Positions 1 through 13,748 of a stretch of 64,000 nt of DNA are shown piece by piece. This DNA comes from Monosporascus cannonballus (taxonomy: Eukaryota; Ascomycota; Sordariomycetes; Xylariales): assembly GCA_004154925.1 (NCBI GenBank), contig QJNS01000047.1:186001-250000 (forward strand), read 5' to 3'. The translations under genes were made by a program, and so were the position numbers. Under the pieces are notes generated by a model, which was not told where the DNA came from, did not search any database, and saw only the letters and a program-made list of their open reading frames with translations. How positions within the stretch are numbered: position 1 is the stretch's first letter; the number at the start of each line of letters is the position of its first letter.

Positions 1-1286
1 ATGCTGCCTATAACTCAACTTTCTTTTAATAGTTTCACAAAAGAATATTACTAATATAAAAAGAAATTAATAAATATATTTAAGATGAACATTTTTCCAT
101 TATTTAAGGTTTAATTACATTGTTTATCCTTCGTTTTATATTAAAATAGTGTAATTAAAAGGCTTTGTATCAGTCTCGTACAAGATTTATTGTGAAACAA
201 AAATTAAAAGGTGAATAAGATATATATCGAGAGAAAGGACGCTTTCGTTAAACTGAACAATAATTTTTAATTTTACATATTTCGAGAAAGTTTAACAGAA
301 ATCTAAATATTTAATATTTGTTATTAAAAATATTGAAAAAATATTAAAATTACTTCTTTTAAAACCAGAAATTGAAATAGCATAAGTACTATAGTTCGAT
401 ACTTCTAAACATTGTAAAAAAAGATATAAAACCTTTTATAAGTAATTAAATATAATAGTAAATATTTTAAAAAAAATATTGATTTCTAAATATTTTTACA
501 TCGACATATCTTGTATGAGGAATTTGATATTTATCTAATATATAAAAGTAATACAAAAGTACTGAATTATTGATTTTATTATATATCAATATTTGGACGC
601 AGTTGTATAATATATATTGTAACGAACTTATTTGTAAATGAATAGATTGAAAATAAAAATTAAACTTTTAAGTTTAAATCCTTTATTTGCTTGATTATTG
701 CTTAACGAAAGTTTAAGGAGCTTACAATTTTCTGACAAATATAATTAATGATATTGAAAAGGTATAATATAAGGAAGGAATATTTTGTTCCAAATAATAA
801 AGATTTTAAGAATAACTGTAATGCATTAAGAAATATATTAACTTAGATATTTTTCAACAAATATTTGTAGTTAATCAAACCTGGACGTTCCCATTTATAT
901 ATATATAGAAATGCAAATACAAATATGTTTTTATTAATTAAATAGAAAATTATAATACACTATTAATTTACAGGTTTTCTAAAATAATCAAAAATAAGAT
1001 TATTTGCAAAATATTAATTTCTTTTATTCAACTGTTATATTAATTTGTTTTTATTTTTAAAATATTTTCTTTGTACTGTTTAATTGTAATTAGAACTACT
1101 GCCCTAACGGAAACGCGAAAAATAAATTTTAAGTCAAATTATAAAATTTAACAAAAATAATGGTTTAAAACGAAAGGATTTTACAGTTCACAATTTAATT
1201 TTTGTATATTTCGTCTTAAAAGAATCATATTCGAAATAAGTGTAAAATATAAATATTTAAGTTTGAAGAAAACGATTAACTTAGTT
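1..1286. other. Unassigned RIP-degraded A+T-rich DNA
   Basis: No open frame of note and no recognisable protein motif on either strand. Composition and TpA bias match the retrotransposons to the right, so this is probably an older mutated repeat or the flank into which element A1 inserted. I see no LTR partner for it inside the window. Confidence 0.5.
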
Positions 1287-1764
1287 TATTAATACAATTG
1301 ATAACCGGCCGGTAAATCGTCAATGTTTATGAAATTAACTATTTGAAATATGGGTTATTGTTGCGAGAATAAGAGTTCTCGTTTTTATGAAATTCTGTTT
1401 AAAATCTAACGCTGGTATGCAATGCTAAATTTCGGCTAAGGGCTTTTGCATTCTCTAAGTGATCTTAGTAATTTGAGTAATTTAACTAGATTATATAAAA
1501 TACATAGATCTACGATATATTGAGAACAAATAGAAGATATAATGCATAAATATTTTATACAAATAATAGGGATTTAATTTTGTTCCTTTATTATTATTTT
1601 AAGTTTTTAATTAAATGTATTACTTATTGATCAACAGAAATACCTGTAATCTTTTGTAAGAAATAAATTCATAAACTATATTTCGAGATATTTTTACCTA
1701 TATCTCAAAATCTTTTTCGGATATTATTTATACTCTTAGATAGATCTATACCAGGTTCGTTATA
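1287..1764 (+). repeat. 5' LTR of element A1
   Basis: Shares blocks with 13749-14257 and 19453-19980: a GGCTAAGGGCTTTTG block near 1433-1447, the TTTGAGTAATTTAAC block, and the terminal GGTTCGTTAYA ending at 1764. The other LTRs end in GGTTCGTTACA; here the C has become T, as RIP predicts. The left boundary is the least certain part. Confidence 0.6.
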
Positions 1765-3778
1765 TTTTCATAATTTATTAATTAATTGCCAACGACTAAT
1801 GTATAGCATAATTAAGGTATGAGCTTTTTTAGACTTAATGTTAACGAGAGTATAGAAATACGTTTAAAAAATAAAAATTAAAGTTGATTTCCATTATTAG
1901 CTAATAAAGCATTAGTAATCAAACTGAAAAATCTGCCTTTTATTAAAACTTTATTTCGGTTGATCGGAAAAATAGTGGTTCAAATAATTTAATGGTAAAG
2001 CAATTGTTTTTCCTATTAACAGTAACTTATTTTAATAAAATATATTATCAAAATATAAAATTTAAAAGTTAAGGAAGTCAAATAAAAAGAAGAAGAAAGA
2101 ATACAAAGCTAGATAGAAATGCAAAAAAGAAAATTAATACTTAATAAAAAGCTGTATATTTTAATAAAAAAAAGTCCGAGCTTTAAAAAAAGAGAACACT
2201 GAGTTTCTTTAATAACGAAAAGTTTTGACATGATTATTATTAGTTACGAATTAATTTTATGAAAATATAGTTTTATTTTTCAAGCATTGTGGAATACCAA
2301 ATGTCAATGGCGATAAGTTAATTTCGTTTAATTTTATATTGAATTATGGGTGTATAAGTATTTTTAATTTAAATTAATTTTTATTTTAAATTTTACCACT
2401 GTTCTATTACCGATAATTATTAAAAAATAATAATAAGTATTTTATAGTTATTTACAAATAACAGTTTAATTGTATTTTGAACTTATTATAAAAGATTATT
2501 TGCAAAATTACCTTTACGATCTTTCGAATATAATCAATTATATTTTTATCAAATATTGATATTTAAAAGAATTAAAATATTATTTAAAATTCTAAATTCA
2601 AATTATTATGCAATGAAATAATTTCATTCTTTTCGTCAAATTCAGTTAATATCCGAATATACGACCAAATTTAATTATTTGATAGTTATATTAAATTTGT
2701 TAAATAATGCGTTATTTTACTTTTATTATAAAGGCTTCAAACCTTATGTTAAAAATAAACTATATATAGATTTTAAAATTAAATATTTTCTAAAATATAC
2801 CCATAAAGTTATTATTACTAACCGACGTGCTTTTAATCAGTATTTTCAAAAAAAAACCTAATAGAAGAAATAATAAAAAATATTTTAAAAGTAAAATTAA
2901 AAAAATCAAGTGAAAGTGTAAAGAGAAATAAGTTCCGTTTTAAAAAAAACTTTCAAAAAATAAGTTTGATACAGAATATTGTAATTGTAATAAAAGGAAG
3001 TATTTCGAAAGCGCATATCGTCACTTGATTAAAAATATCTTTGTTATTTCGATGCATAGAAAGATGAAATATTCAATGCATACGGCGAGTTTCGGCAAGA
3101 TATTAATAATTATAGATAGTTATCCCTCGAACTTTGCGAATTTCTTAACGATATTATATACGTAACCAAAAACTTACCGAATCTTTATAATTTATTATAT
3201 TGTTTGACATATTACGATAATAACTATTTAATTTACCTATTTAGTAAAAATTATAATAATTTTAAATTTCAGCAAAATAGGGAAATACTTACAAAATTCT
3301 ACGATAAATATATATATATATAAAATCTCTGAAAACTACAATGCATTAAGTTTTAATCTTTATACCCCGAATTAAAGCCAACCTAAAAGGCCGTATTACA
3401 AGGATGTCTATGTTATTTTCCTATGTTTTATGTTTAATACGAATTATTAAATATAAGAATAACTTTTTCAAAAATTTGTATTTTAATTTCATAACTCGAA
3501 AGATGCGGAACCAAAAAAATACATTAAAAGAAAGCCGTTATCTATAAATGTTAATTTGGAAAAGAAAGTGGCATAAGTATATATATTATTAGTATACTAA
3601 ATATATTACTAAAAAAGCTAAAATAAAATAAAGGCGTTTATTTTCGAGCTAATTACGTTAATTAAAAAACTCTAAAAGTTTTTGAAATTAAGTTCTGGAA
3701 AGCTTATTAATATAAGGTTTTATATAAGGCAAGAAAAAAAGTATCTAATTAGATCAAAATCTTTTTTTATGTTACGGT

Positions 3779-3910
3779 ACAAGAATAAAAGCGTAGCCAT
3801 CATATCACTAAAAGTGAAACGTTGTCAGGTCGAGCCTTAACCGCCTTGTTCTGGCCTATATATCCACTAGGTACTACTTAGAACTATGACATTCTAGGAC
3901 AAAAATAAAA
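3779..3910. mobile_element. Short insertion (~108 bp) in A1, SINE candidate copy 1
   Basis: A2 reads straight through this point (GATACAAAAATAAAACG near 15462), whereas A1 carries an extra ~108 bp. It is bracketed by ACAAGAATAAAA (3779-3790) and ACAAAAATAAAA (3899-3910), possibly a 12-bp target duplication as left by LINE-type integration. A second copy lies at 29125-29225. The core has GTCAGGTCGAGCC, which resembles a tRNA T-arm/B box, but I cannot fold a full tRNA. Part of the left bracket also precedes copy 2, so the true element edge may lie a few bases further left. Class is inference; the insertion relative to A2 is seen directly. Confidence 0.5.
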
Positions 3911-4099
3911 CGTTCAAAGTCAGAATCGATTTAGATATAAAACGTAATTTTATTGCCTTAATAGTAGTAGAAATATATTTAATAGCTCAGAAATATAAGT
4001 TGAAGTTTTATAAGCTATTGACAGTAAACGGATATTTGTTTAAATGTGAAAATACACGAATATTTCAAGAAATTAAAAATTTTATTTAAGTTTAAGGAT

Positions 4100-5386
4100 A
4101 CTAGAAATAGTTTTTACCAGATATAACGAATATTTCAAAATACGATATTATTTGAAAAATGCTTTAGTTATGTTTTGAGATTTAGCAGCTTAATTAAGAA
4201 AGGTATTGGGAGATTTATTATATAATTAAGAAAATATAGATTTTAAATTAATATAAAATAATGTTTGAAATATACTGTAAGCTCAAAAGATTATTTAAAA
4301 ATAAAGGGAATTATAAGTTATCATTATATAAATATTAGGATTATCAAATACATATTACTAAAGGATATTATTTCAAATTTTATAAAATATAATTCATAAA
4401 TTTTGAAACATTAAAGGCTTTATGAAAAGAATGCATAATATATATAAAAATAGGATATATTTAGCTTTTTGAGTTTTTAAAAAGTTATTTAGTTTTTATA
4501 ATATTTAAATTTAAAAATAGTAAGCAAGAAATAGATTAATATAAAGACTTCATTTACCGAAATTTGATTAATTATAAAGAGTTAAGTCATATTACGATCG
4601 AAAATAAATATATTTTAACCTTTATAAATACTTAAAAAAACCGTTAGTAAAGCAAAATAGTTTATCATATTTAATTTTCGAAACGAATTTTAGCGTATTC
4701 GAATGGGTAAAAAGAAAAAATGGAAAACTGATTTTAAAATAATACACAGATATTAAGAATATCGAATTATACTTATAGAACTTCTTAATATGTTTACGAA
4801 TTCCTAGCGATTAATTATAATTACATTTCGAAAGCTTTTCGCTAATTTTGCATTCGTATACCTTAATAATGTACTTATTTATTCGAAATTTTTGAAAAAG
4901 AATAAAGTGTAAGTCGTTTAAGCTTTATAAATTTTAAACCATATAAATAGCCGAGTTAATTTATCCAAAGGCATATGGTATACTTAAAAGTTATATTTTT
5001 TAAAAGTGGTCTTGCTTTTCGGATAAATATAAATTAAGATTTTTGATTAAAACTAGTTAGATAATAGTTTATTTTTAATAAAGACAATATTACAAATATT
5101 CAATAGATGTTAAAATTCATAAATTGGCCACGTAACTGAATTAACGATTATAAAAAATATAGTTAAATTATTAACGAAATTAATAATTAAGAAATATATA
5201 GCAAAATTGTTCGAATTTTTAAATAAAGCTAAAAAGGTTTATAATAACGTAAAAACGAAATTACTAAGCAATTATTAATAAGATTACTTAATGGCAATAG
5301 AAAATAGATTTAAAAATCAACGTTTTATATGACGTTTTGCCCGTTGATTTGAAATAATCGAAAATACAAAAAGTAGTACTTAAATA
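4100..5386 (+). pseudogene. A1 reverse transcriptase remnant (5' part of pol)
   Basis: Aligns by eye with the A2 reverse transcriptase at 15900-16950. For example, AAAGGATATTATTTCAAATT near 4362 matches the A2 sequence near 15947, and FAFVYLNNVLIYS is readable around 4850-4885. That string is the Gypsy palm motif FVYLDDILIYS with both catalytic Asp codons turned into Asn (GAY to AAY), the change RIP makes on the other strand. The RT-connection block follows near 5140-5260 and is cut by the B1 insertion at 5387. Many stop codons; non-functional. Confidence 0.65.
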
Positions 5387-5790
5387 TATTACGATATAAC
5401 AGAACGCGGCTTCTGGAAACGGTCACAGAAAGGATTCTCAAAAAGAAGTAAGTCCAGTTACGTAATAGCTCGATAGGAACTATCGTAAAGCTATCAAAGC
5501 GTGGTTCGACAAGTTTTATCGTAAAGTTATTAAAGCTTAGTTCGATAAAAGCTCTAAAAAATAATATGTAAATGTTCTTATTTTTATAACCAAAAAATAT
5601 TAATGTATAATATAATTTCATTATTTTTTATTATTTTTAATATTACAAAATATAATTAAGTATTATATACATTATATAATATTTTACAATATTTTAATTA
5701 ATAAAAGTATATATAATTTAAATTTCGTAATTAATTAAATTTTGATTAATATACATTATAAGTTTTTACTTTATAATGAGGTCATATTTT
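5387..5790 (+). repeat. 5' LTR of element B1
   Basis: Start matches the B-family LTR start TGTTACGA with G changed to A. It pairs with 10992-11392 through the shared GTTACGTAATA and CGATARRAYYTATCGTAAA blocks. The right boundary is inferred from the ~400-bp length of the 3' copy. Confidence 0.6.
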
Positions 5791-8489
5791 AAATAATATT
5801 CAATATTATTAACACATTAATTGATATGTACAAATATTTTAGATAATATTTAAAAACTCGAATTTCAAAATTTAAAACGAAAGTTTAATTATGTATTTTT
5901 TACGTTAAAACTATTTTATTTATATAAGCTTTTGTTATTTTAAATAGATTTTAAAAACTAGCATTATCTAATAATAGAAGTAGTTTCGAAACTTTTTACT
6001 TTAAAAACTGATATATTTTAAATTTCCTCTTTTTATTAAATTGGGAAAAGAAGCTTTAGTTATAACCATATATTTAATAAAAAACGTAATCGATTAATTG
6101 TAACTTGCTATAAGCAGTACTTAAAAAGATTGTATAAAAAGCATTTATTAACGAACTCGATTTTATATATCAATTTCTAAAATAAATTACGTCAAAGATT
6201 TGAAATTTAAAACTAAAATAATTCAAAATATAATAAATCATTAAATTACAACAAAAAAGTCTTCATTTTCAACTATATAATTATTTTTGAACAGTATATT
6301 GTAAAGGCCGGATAAAGAAATACTAAAATCCGTATTTCCCGTAATGTATGTTATAAATGATTAAGAATAAATATTAGAAAAAGAATTAGAATTTAATAAT
6401 TTATTACGTGGAATATATATGCAAAAACCAGTTAAAATCGAGATATAATAATATAAAAAAGGACGAAAGAATAGGATAATATATAATTTAAAAATATTAA
6501 ATTTAATCTATAATCGAAGACGTACAGTTTTCAATATTTTACAATATAGTGTGGAAATATGTAAGATTTGATAAACGTTAAAATAAATATAAAAGCGAAA
6601 TAATATATATTAATTCTAACAAACGAGAATATTATCGAAATATCTATAAAAAGGTTCCATAATAAACTAATAAAGTTTTCGTTTCGAAAAATTAATTATT
6701 AAATTTAAACAAAACGTTATCTACTAAATATAAATAAAAAGTTAATATAATTTGAGTCTAATCCGAGTAACGCCTACAGTAATAGAGAATTTAACGTAAA
6801 ATACAAAGTTTTAAAAGTCTAAGTGAAAAAATGCCTAAAAGATATTAAAATAATAAAACCAATAAGTAATAATATTGATATTTTCGAAGTGTAATCTTTT
6901 AAAGCTATAGAAATAAATAAATAACTTCGCGAAATTATTCAAAAGAAAATAACATTCAAAAAGTCTTACTTTTTTGTAATAATTAATGTAATTATTAATC
7001 AGTAAAAGGTTTAATTTAGCATATCGTAAAAATATTAGTAAAGAGTTGTTAACAAAATATATTTTTAAGTGGTATTTATTACAATTTTAATAAAGAATTA
7101 ATAAAATTATAGCTTATATTTTTCTTTGAAACATGTAAAATACCTCTAACAAGAAAATAAAATATAAATTAGTAAAATTAATTTATAAAATAAATATTTC
7201 ATAGAAAAACAACAAGACTAAAATAAAAGATAATAAATAAAACTTACAAGTTGAATACGGAAATAAAAAGAATAAATATAATAATAAAATACGTTATATA
7301 AGAAAACATAAATAAAGGTCCATAAATTAGAATAAAATTTAAAAAACTTCATTTTGGAAAAGGCATAAAAAAACAGATTTTTTTAAAAAAAGGTATTTGC
7401 AAAAAAGATTTTAAAGGTAATGATAAACACTATTAATGACCTTGTTATTTTAAAAGTATAAATTAAAACATATTGATATATCGTAATAATTAATTCTAAA
7501 ATGCTAGGCCTAAATTATGTTATATTAAGTATTAGTAAAGAATATAAAATAGTATATAAGTATAAGTTAAAGTTTTAAATAATTACTAATATTGAAAATG
7601 AAGATTTTCTGTATAATATTGGAAGTTTTTAACACAAAATTAATTAGTTTAATCTTATTGTTATTAAAAATTACGATATAATCCCATAATTACTATACAT
7701 ATACTAGTACGAAATAGTATTTGATAAAAGGATTAGGGAAATAAATTTCGTTTTATATTTTATCGGTAAAAAAAGAAATGTAGGATTTTAATATTTACTG
7801 GGAAATAATAACGACTATAAGTATAGAAATATAATATATAATGCTTAATTTAAACGAATAAAATATAGGAAATATACGTTTAAAACTATAACGTAAAATT
7901 GTTATGGTTAAAATGCATTTGCAGTAATAAAAGATGGATTCATAAAAGTAATGTTAAAAATTCAAAAGATTAAATAATATGTGATTATATTTTTGCCGTT
8001 GAAAATAGCTTCTGAAAGAATATTCGATACGAAATGATTAAAATACAACGAATATAATTTCTTTCCAAATTTTTATGTTATTTATAATTTTAATAAAAAC
8101 GAGCTTTTCTCTTTTAAAAAGAATATTTAAAAAGTTAATTATGAAGAACATTAATCCGATTTTTAAAGTTATTTGTAATATCGCTTATATTTTAATATTT
8201 AATAGAAATACTTTATTATAATGTATGATATTTTATGGATAGATATAATATTATTATTAAAAATCGAACATTATCATTTTAAATTACTTACAAAATCAAC
8301 TTAATTAGGTTAAATAATTTATAACGTTTCAATTTAGAACTAAAGATAATCTTATTAAAATGAAAAAATATGAATAAAAAATAACTTTTTAAATATAATT
8401 CGGATTATTTAAATATTAAGTTATGGTAATAAAATTCAAGAGTATATTAAAAATCTTTTAACAAATAATAGTTTATATATTACGAAAAT

Positions 8490-8850
8490 ACGTTTAGAGA
8501 TTTGTTATATGTGATTTTAACGATGGTTATATTTATTCGCAAAAGGGAAAAATATATCCGAAATATATTACAGAATTTGTTAAGTTTTACAAAACGTTAA
8601 ATTAATAATTTATATAAAAGAATGATATTTTATAAATAGAAAATAAAATATCTAAAACATATTACTATTTTAAACTAGATTAAAATAATCGTTATAAGAT
8701 TTATTATAAGTGTAAAATAATAAACCTTCCTTAAAATTAAAAAAGTATAAATATTTTGGAATTTGTTAGCTATTATAAAACATTTATCTAAAGGTTTAAC
8801 AAATTTATAATAATTTTAATTATTTTAATGAAAAGAAATTAAATAAAGGA
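8490..8850 (+). pseudogene. B1 reverse transcriptase / RT-connection remnant
   Basis: Plus-strand translation gives LEFVSYYKTFI, stop, RFNKFIIILIILMKRN around 8757-8845. This matches the Gypsy RT-connection pattern FLGFvnYYRrFIkgFs-iaxPLtxLxkK. About 250 bases upstream lies DFNDGYIYS, a decayed YFDD box. Stops interrupt every frame. It identifies B1 as Ty3/Gypsy rather than Copia but encodes nothing functional. Confidence 0.55.
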
Positions 8851-10991
8851 TATTAATATTAGAAATGTTCTAAAAACTAAAGCATATAATTATTAATAAA
8901 TACTTATTAATTATATACAAATTAAACCATTTTCTTATATTAAATATTCATGCTTCGGATTATATATTAAATATAATTATTAAAAAACGAAATAATTAAA
9001 ACATATTATACCTTTTTGCAAATTGAAATATTATTTTAAAAACAATTTATGAAGTTAATATGACTTTGGATTGTCATACTTTACGATGTATTAATTATAA
9101 TACATAAACTAAATAATATATTTCGGTTTCGTTATTATTTTTAATAAAGATTCATAAAATAATAAAACGGATAACTTATGTAAATAATCCAATTTCGAAC
9201 GAAACCTTATTAATATTAACCATATAATTTTTATTATTATGTTAAAAATATATTTACGCTTATATCAAAGTATAATAATACGAGTTATATCATATGAAAA
9301 ATATTATGAAATTAAAGAATACATCTCTAATTTAGTTACAAATAAAACAATACAAGAGTTATCAATCGTCAAAACGTATTAAATAAATTAAATATATAAT
9401 ATATATAAATAGCAAGTATATAAATATTTAAAATATTGTTAAAGGATTTAGCATTTTTTTAAAATAAAAGTAAGGATTTAAAAAGTTTTATGACAATATT
9501 TTTATTACCGCGAATTAACTTACTAGATTTCTTTATTTCTGTCGAACAAAAAAAAATATTACTATTAAGTACATAATATATATTTTGTTTCAGAATATTT
9601 TAAACATATAAACCTTATTATATAAAGTTATTGCCGATAGAAAAGTATATTTAAATCGAAATCTTAGTAAACCTAGTTAATATAATATAATTTAATTTTA
9701 AAATATTCAAGATACTTAGATCTGAAAAAAATAAAAAAACAAATATATACAACGAATAAACCAAATATTAGTAACCTATGTGCTATAATATATCAATTAC
9801 AAATTAAATGATAAAGTTGAAAAGTGTCTTATTATGCAATAAATATTTAATATTAATTATTCATAAACCATTAAAATAATTTGCAATATATAAATTTTAA
9901 TTTTATATATAATATTTATAAGATAACGTAAGGCGAACCTATTATTATCAAAACAATATTACAACTAAAAATAGTTAAGGAATTAACTTTTCAAAAAAGA
10001 AAATGTAATTTATACTGTTATCCAAAATATTTACACCAAAAGTTTGATACAAAACTTTAATTTCAAGCATATTAATATACAAAAACTCGTTAAACAGATT
10101 TTAAGAAATAATTACAAATTATAATCTTTCTTAAAAATCAAACTTTACCCTATTTACAACATTCTTTTTTTAAATTAAAAAAGTATAATACTAACGTTTG
10201 TATAACACAAAATAATTATACAAATACAAACCGAAACCGGATAGGAAATAAAACAAATTCTTAATATACGAAAAAAATCAACTTATCAAATACCAAATTA
10301 CATAAAAACATTATTTGGATTTCGAAAATACCTAGATGCTAAATAAAAATTTTACGAACGTTTAACGTTTAATAAAAATTCTTTATTGAAGCCGTCGGAA
10401 ATAAGCCCGTTATAATGAAAATTATCAAATATAAATCAGTTAACGGTTTTTAGCTTAGGTTCATTAATTGGAAACGCCATTAACTTAATTTGCGCGGTTA
10501 TAATCTTAACATATTTTTAACGTTTTAATTTGACGCGCTTTTCTAAAAATTAGAACTTTTAAAATAATATTCGTATTATATAATTAGCTGATAATTTCGT
10601 TTACTTCGAAAATTTACGAGCTTCATTTTACCTTTATTTTATTTATTGCTTAGACTTTTCTTAAGTTTGTTTTTAGCTTGAAGTAATTAAAAATAAGATG
10701 TCTAATTTAAAAAACAAAAACCTCTTAACCTTATAAAAATCTTAGTTTTTAATATCACATTGTTTATTACGAAAATAGTCCGAAACGGATATATCACAAT
10801 AGAAATAAATACCGCGAAATATAATGAAAAAATAAGCATATTTGCGAAAATAAAAATAAAAATTTTAATTAAATTATTGCGTTGGTTAATTTTACTAATT
10901 ATGTTTTTATTATATTCTAACATGATAAGTAACAAAAAATACTTTACAAAAAATAACATTTTTAGAATGAAAATTATTAACAAAAGAACGG

Positions 10992-11392
10992 TATTATTAT
11001 ATAATAAAATGCATTTTGTAGAAAGAGTCGTAATAACAAATTTTAGAAGAAAATAGGTTCAGTTACGTAATAACTCGTTAGGATCTATCGTAAAATTTGC
11101 AAAACCTGGCTCGATAAAATTTATGATAAAGTTATTAAAAATGAATTTGACAAGATTTATTGTAAAGATATGAAAGTTTAACTTGATAGAAACCTTTAAA
11201 AGAATAATATATATACTTTTTTCAATAATTAAATAATATAAACTTGCAATATACCTTCGTTACATAAAATATTCTTAATATTACGCAACGTAACCAATTA
11301 TTATATATATTAGTTAAAGTCTTACGATATTTCTACTAACATGAATCCGTACGACTTAGGTTTAACAATTGGTTAAACTTCTAGACGTCATA
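10992..11392 (+). repeat. 3' LTR of element B1
   Basis: 401 bp. Starts TATTATTATATAA, aligned base for base with the 5' copy. The end GGTTAAACTTCTAGACGTCATA aligns with the inverted end of B2 (23221) and with B3 (42350). The block CCGTACGACTTAGGTTT near 11348 is the reverse complement of 23251-23266 in B2. Confidence 0.7.
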
Positions 11393-13748
11393 TAATAGCT
11401 TATTACTTTAAAACGCTGCGAAATTTAAAATTCAAATATCCGAGTTACGATAAAAAAAACTATTGGTAAACGTTGATATTTTTTAAAAGAAATGAGCATT
11501 TTTTCAATGGAAGTAGAGAATGTTTAGATAGGTATTTTGTTTATAAGAAATTTATCAAGCTTGTAACACCATGGAAGTTAGATAAATAATATAAGATTTG
11601 GATAATTTTCTTATTAAGATTTAAGTTTAAGATATATTATATTTAATGAAAACACAATAGTTAAGCCGATGTTTTTAGTTGCAATGGCGATTATAATTTT
11701 GAAACCTTTAAAAAATGTGCATAAATATCACAATATGATAAAGATGATATTATACAGCTATAGAGAATATTAAAGAAATTCATCTCCGAATTATTAATAC
11801 GGTGACGAAGCTTTTACGATTTAAAGAAAGAAGAAAAAGCTTAATAATAAAAAGATTCATGTTTTTAAAAATTAATAAAAATCATCTGTTAAAGAATTCT
11901 ATTAGAATTTATTTTATAATTTTATGAAATTTTTAAGGTTATTAAATATCTACTAAACAAATATCATTTCTTAAAATTACGAAATACAAGTAAATAGGGA
12001 ATTAAAGGTTGTAATATTTGGAATAAGATAAAAATAATGAGTTTTAAACTATATAGGTTATTGCAATTTATGTTTATTCCTAATAACGTACAGAATATTA
12101 TGTTTTCCAATTTTATTATAAACTTATTTTTATTTAAAATTTCTTTTACCAGAGTGAAATATGACGAAGTATAGATAATTATCGATTAATTCGTTAAATA
12201 TCGGTATTTCTCGCTTTTATAGAAAACACGACGAGAAAACAACCAGTTTATATTTTTATCAGAAATTATTTTAATAAATATAATATACTAGAAACCATTA
12301 TATTCGACAGAGATAGGATTTCTACGTCTAAATTCAATACGGTTTTTTGGATATATTAAGATCAAAGTTAGGTTTTTAACCGTATAGTATTTTGAAACTG
12401 ATGGAATAATGGAAAAGTTAACCTAAATACTAAAATAATAATTTAAAAGTTATATTAATGACTGGCAAAATAATCAGATAGAACTGTTATTCTTAGCACG
12501 AATAATTTATAATATATGAGTTAACGAAGGTATAGGCGTATTTTTATATATAACGATATACGAACGTATTATAGGAAACCGAAGACCGGCTTCTAAAAGT
12601 ATTATTGCCGTATTTAAAATGGAAATATTAGGAATAAAAGTTGATATAATATAAACCCGTTTTTACATTATGTTGTTATTTTGTTAACGGAGAACGGGTC
12701 AATACTACAATAAAAAACAATTAATGTATTAGTTTTATAAAGAAGAAAAATGTGTAAACAGTTATGTCAAAGTTAAAACATCATATTTAATATATTTTAA
12801 ATTAATACCGAAATACTTAATAAATTGGATTTTCGAAGTCTTTGGTTATTGAAATCAAATAAATCTATTTCCAAATTTAATTGTTAAATTGTTACTATTT
12901 AAAAAGACAAAGATACACCTTGTATTTTGTTTTTCATTATTAAATTAATACTTATAAACGCTTTTTTAAAACTAAGATTAAACGTTAAAAAAACGATAAT
13001 ACCGAGTACGAAGTTAAAGAAATACTGTGTAGTAAAATAATTAACAATAAGGTGGAAACTTTAGTTGTATGAGAAGGTTGTTCACCGAAGAAAATATATG
13101 AGAATTCTTGAAGCTTTTAATGAATATAATAAACCTTGTTAAAATTTTTTGTCGCCAAAATTCTAATCGACCGTTTTTAGTACCGCCAAAATTGTAAGCG
13201 ATAACTGCTTAAAGCGTAAATTTTATTTTACGTTCTTTTAATAGCAATAGATAAAGGTTTCCGTAATAGTATTTATTTTCGCAATAAAATGTATTTATTC
13301 AGCGTTTATTCGATATCGTGTATTGTTCATCGTTTTTAAATTTTATATTAATTTATCTTTTGCTTTTAAAATATTAAAAGTTCCTTTTTCTAAAATGTTT
13401 CATTACAATAGAAAAAACGTTAATCGGTTCGTAATCTTTTTCGATTTTCTTAGTGGATTTTCAATATATTATTTAGAAATTCTTTTTCTTTTCGTTTTCC
13501 CTTTATAACTTATTACGCGTTTCTCCGATTTTCGCTAAGAAATTCATATCTAATACGCCGCAGTACGAACGCTAATAACAGATATAACTTTTATAATTTA
13601 AAATATCAAATACAAAAAATTAATGGGCTCTTTAAATCTAATACAATTTTAATAAAAAAACGATTTAGATATTCAATTTTTTGGTAAAATTCGCGCGATT
13701 ATTATAAGATTCGCGTTACTTTTAATGGGCATTTTTTCGAATACGACC
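11393..13748 (+). pseudogene. A1 RNase H / integrase remnant (3' part of pol)
   Basis: Continuation of A1 pol after B1. The segment around 11393-11530 aligns with A2 16975-17110 (end of RNase H), and the tail near 13110-13210 aligns with A2 18755-18845, including the GTCGCCAAAATTCTAATCGACC stretch. No domain reads for more than a few codons without a stop. Confidence 0.55.

Larger units (their letters stand above)
5387..11392 (+). mobile_element. Ty3/Gypsy element B1, nested in A1's pol gene
   Basis: A 6.0-kb plus-strand element bounded by LTRs starting TATTACGATATAACAGAACG (5387) and TATTATTATATAATAAAATG (10992). Both carry a matching GTTACGTAATARCTCG block 70 bases in. It interrupts A1 exactly where A2 continues (A2 16940-17000): A1's RNase H coding resumes at about 11393. 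Bases before and after (AAATA / TAATA) are a possible 5-bp target duplication with one mismatch. The RT-connection string LEFVSYYKTFI is readable near 8758, and a decayed palm motif (DFNDGYIYS for YFDDILIYS) lies near 8510. LTR ends match B2 and B3. Heavily RIP-mutated and inactive. It is younger than A1, because it sits inside it. Confidence 0.75.
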
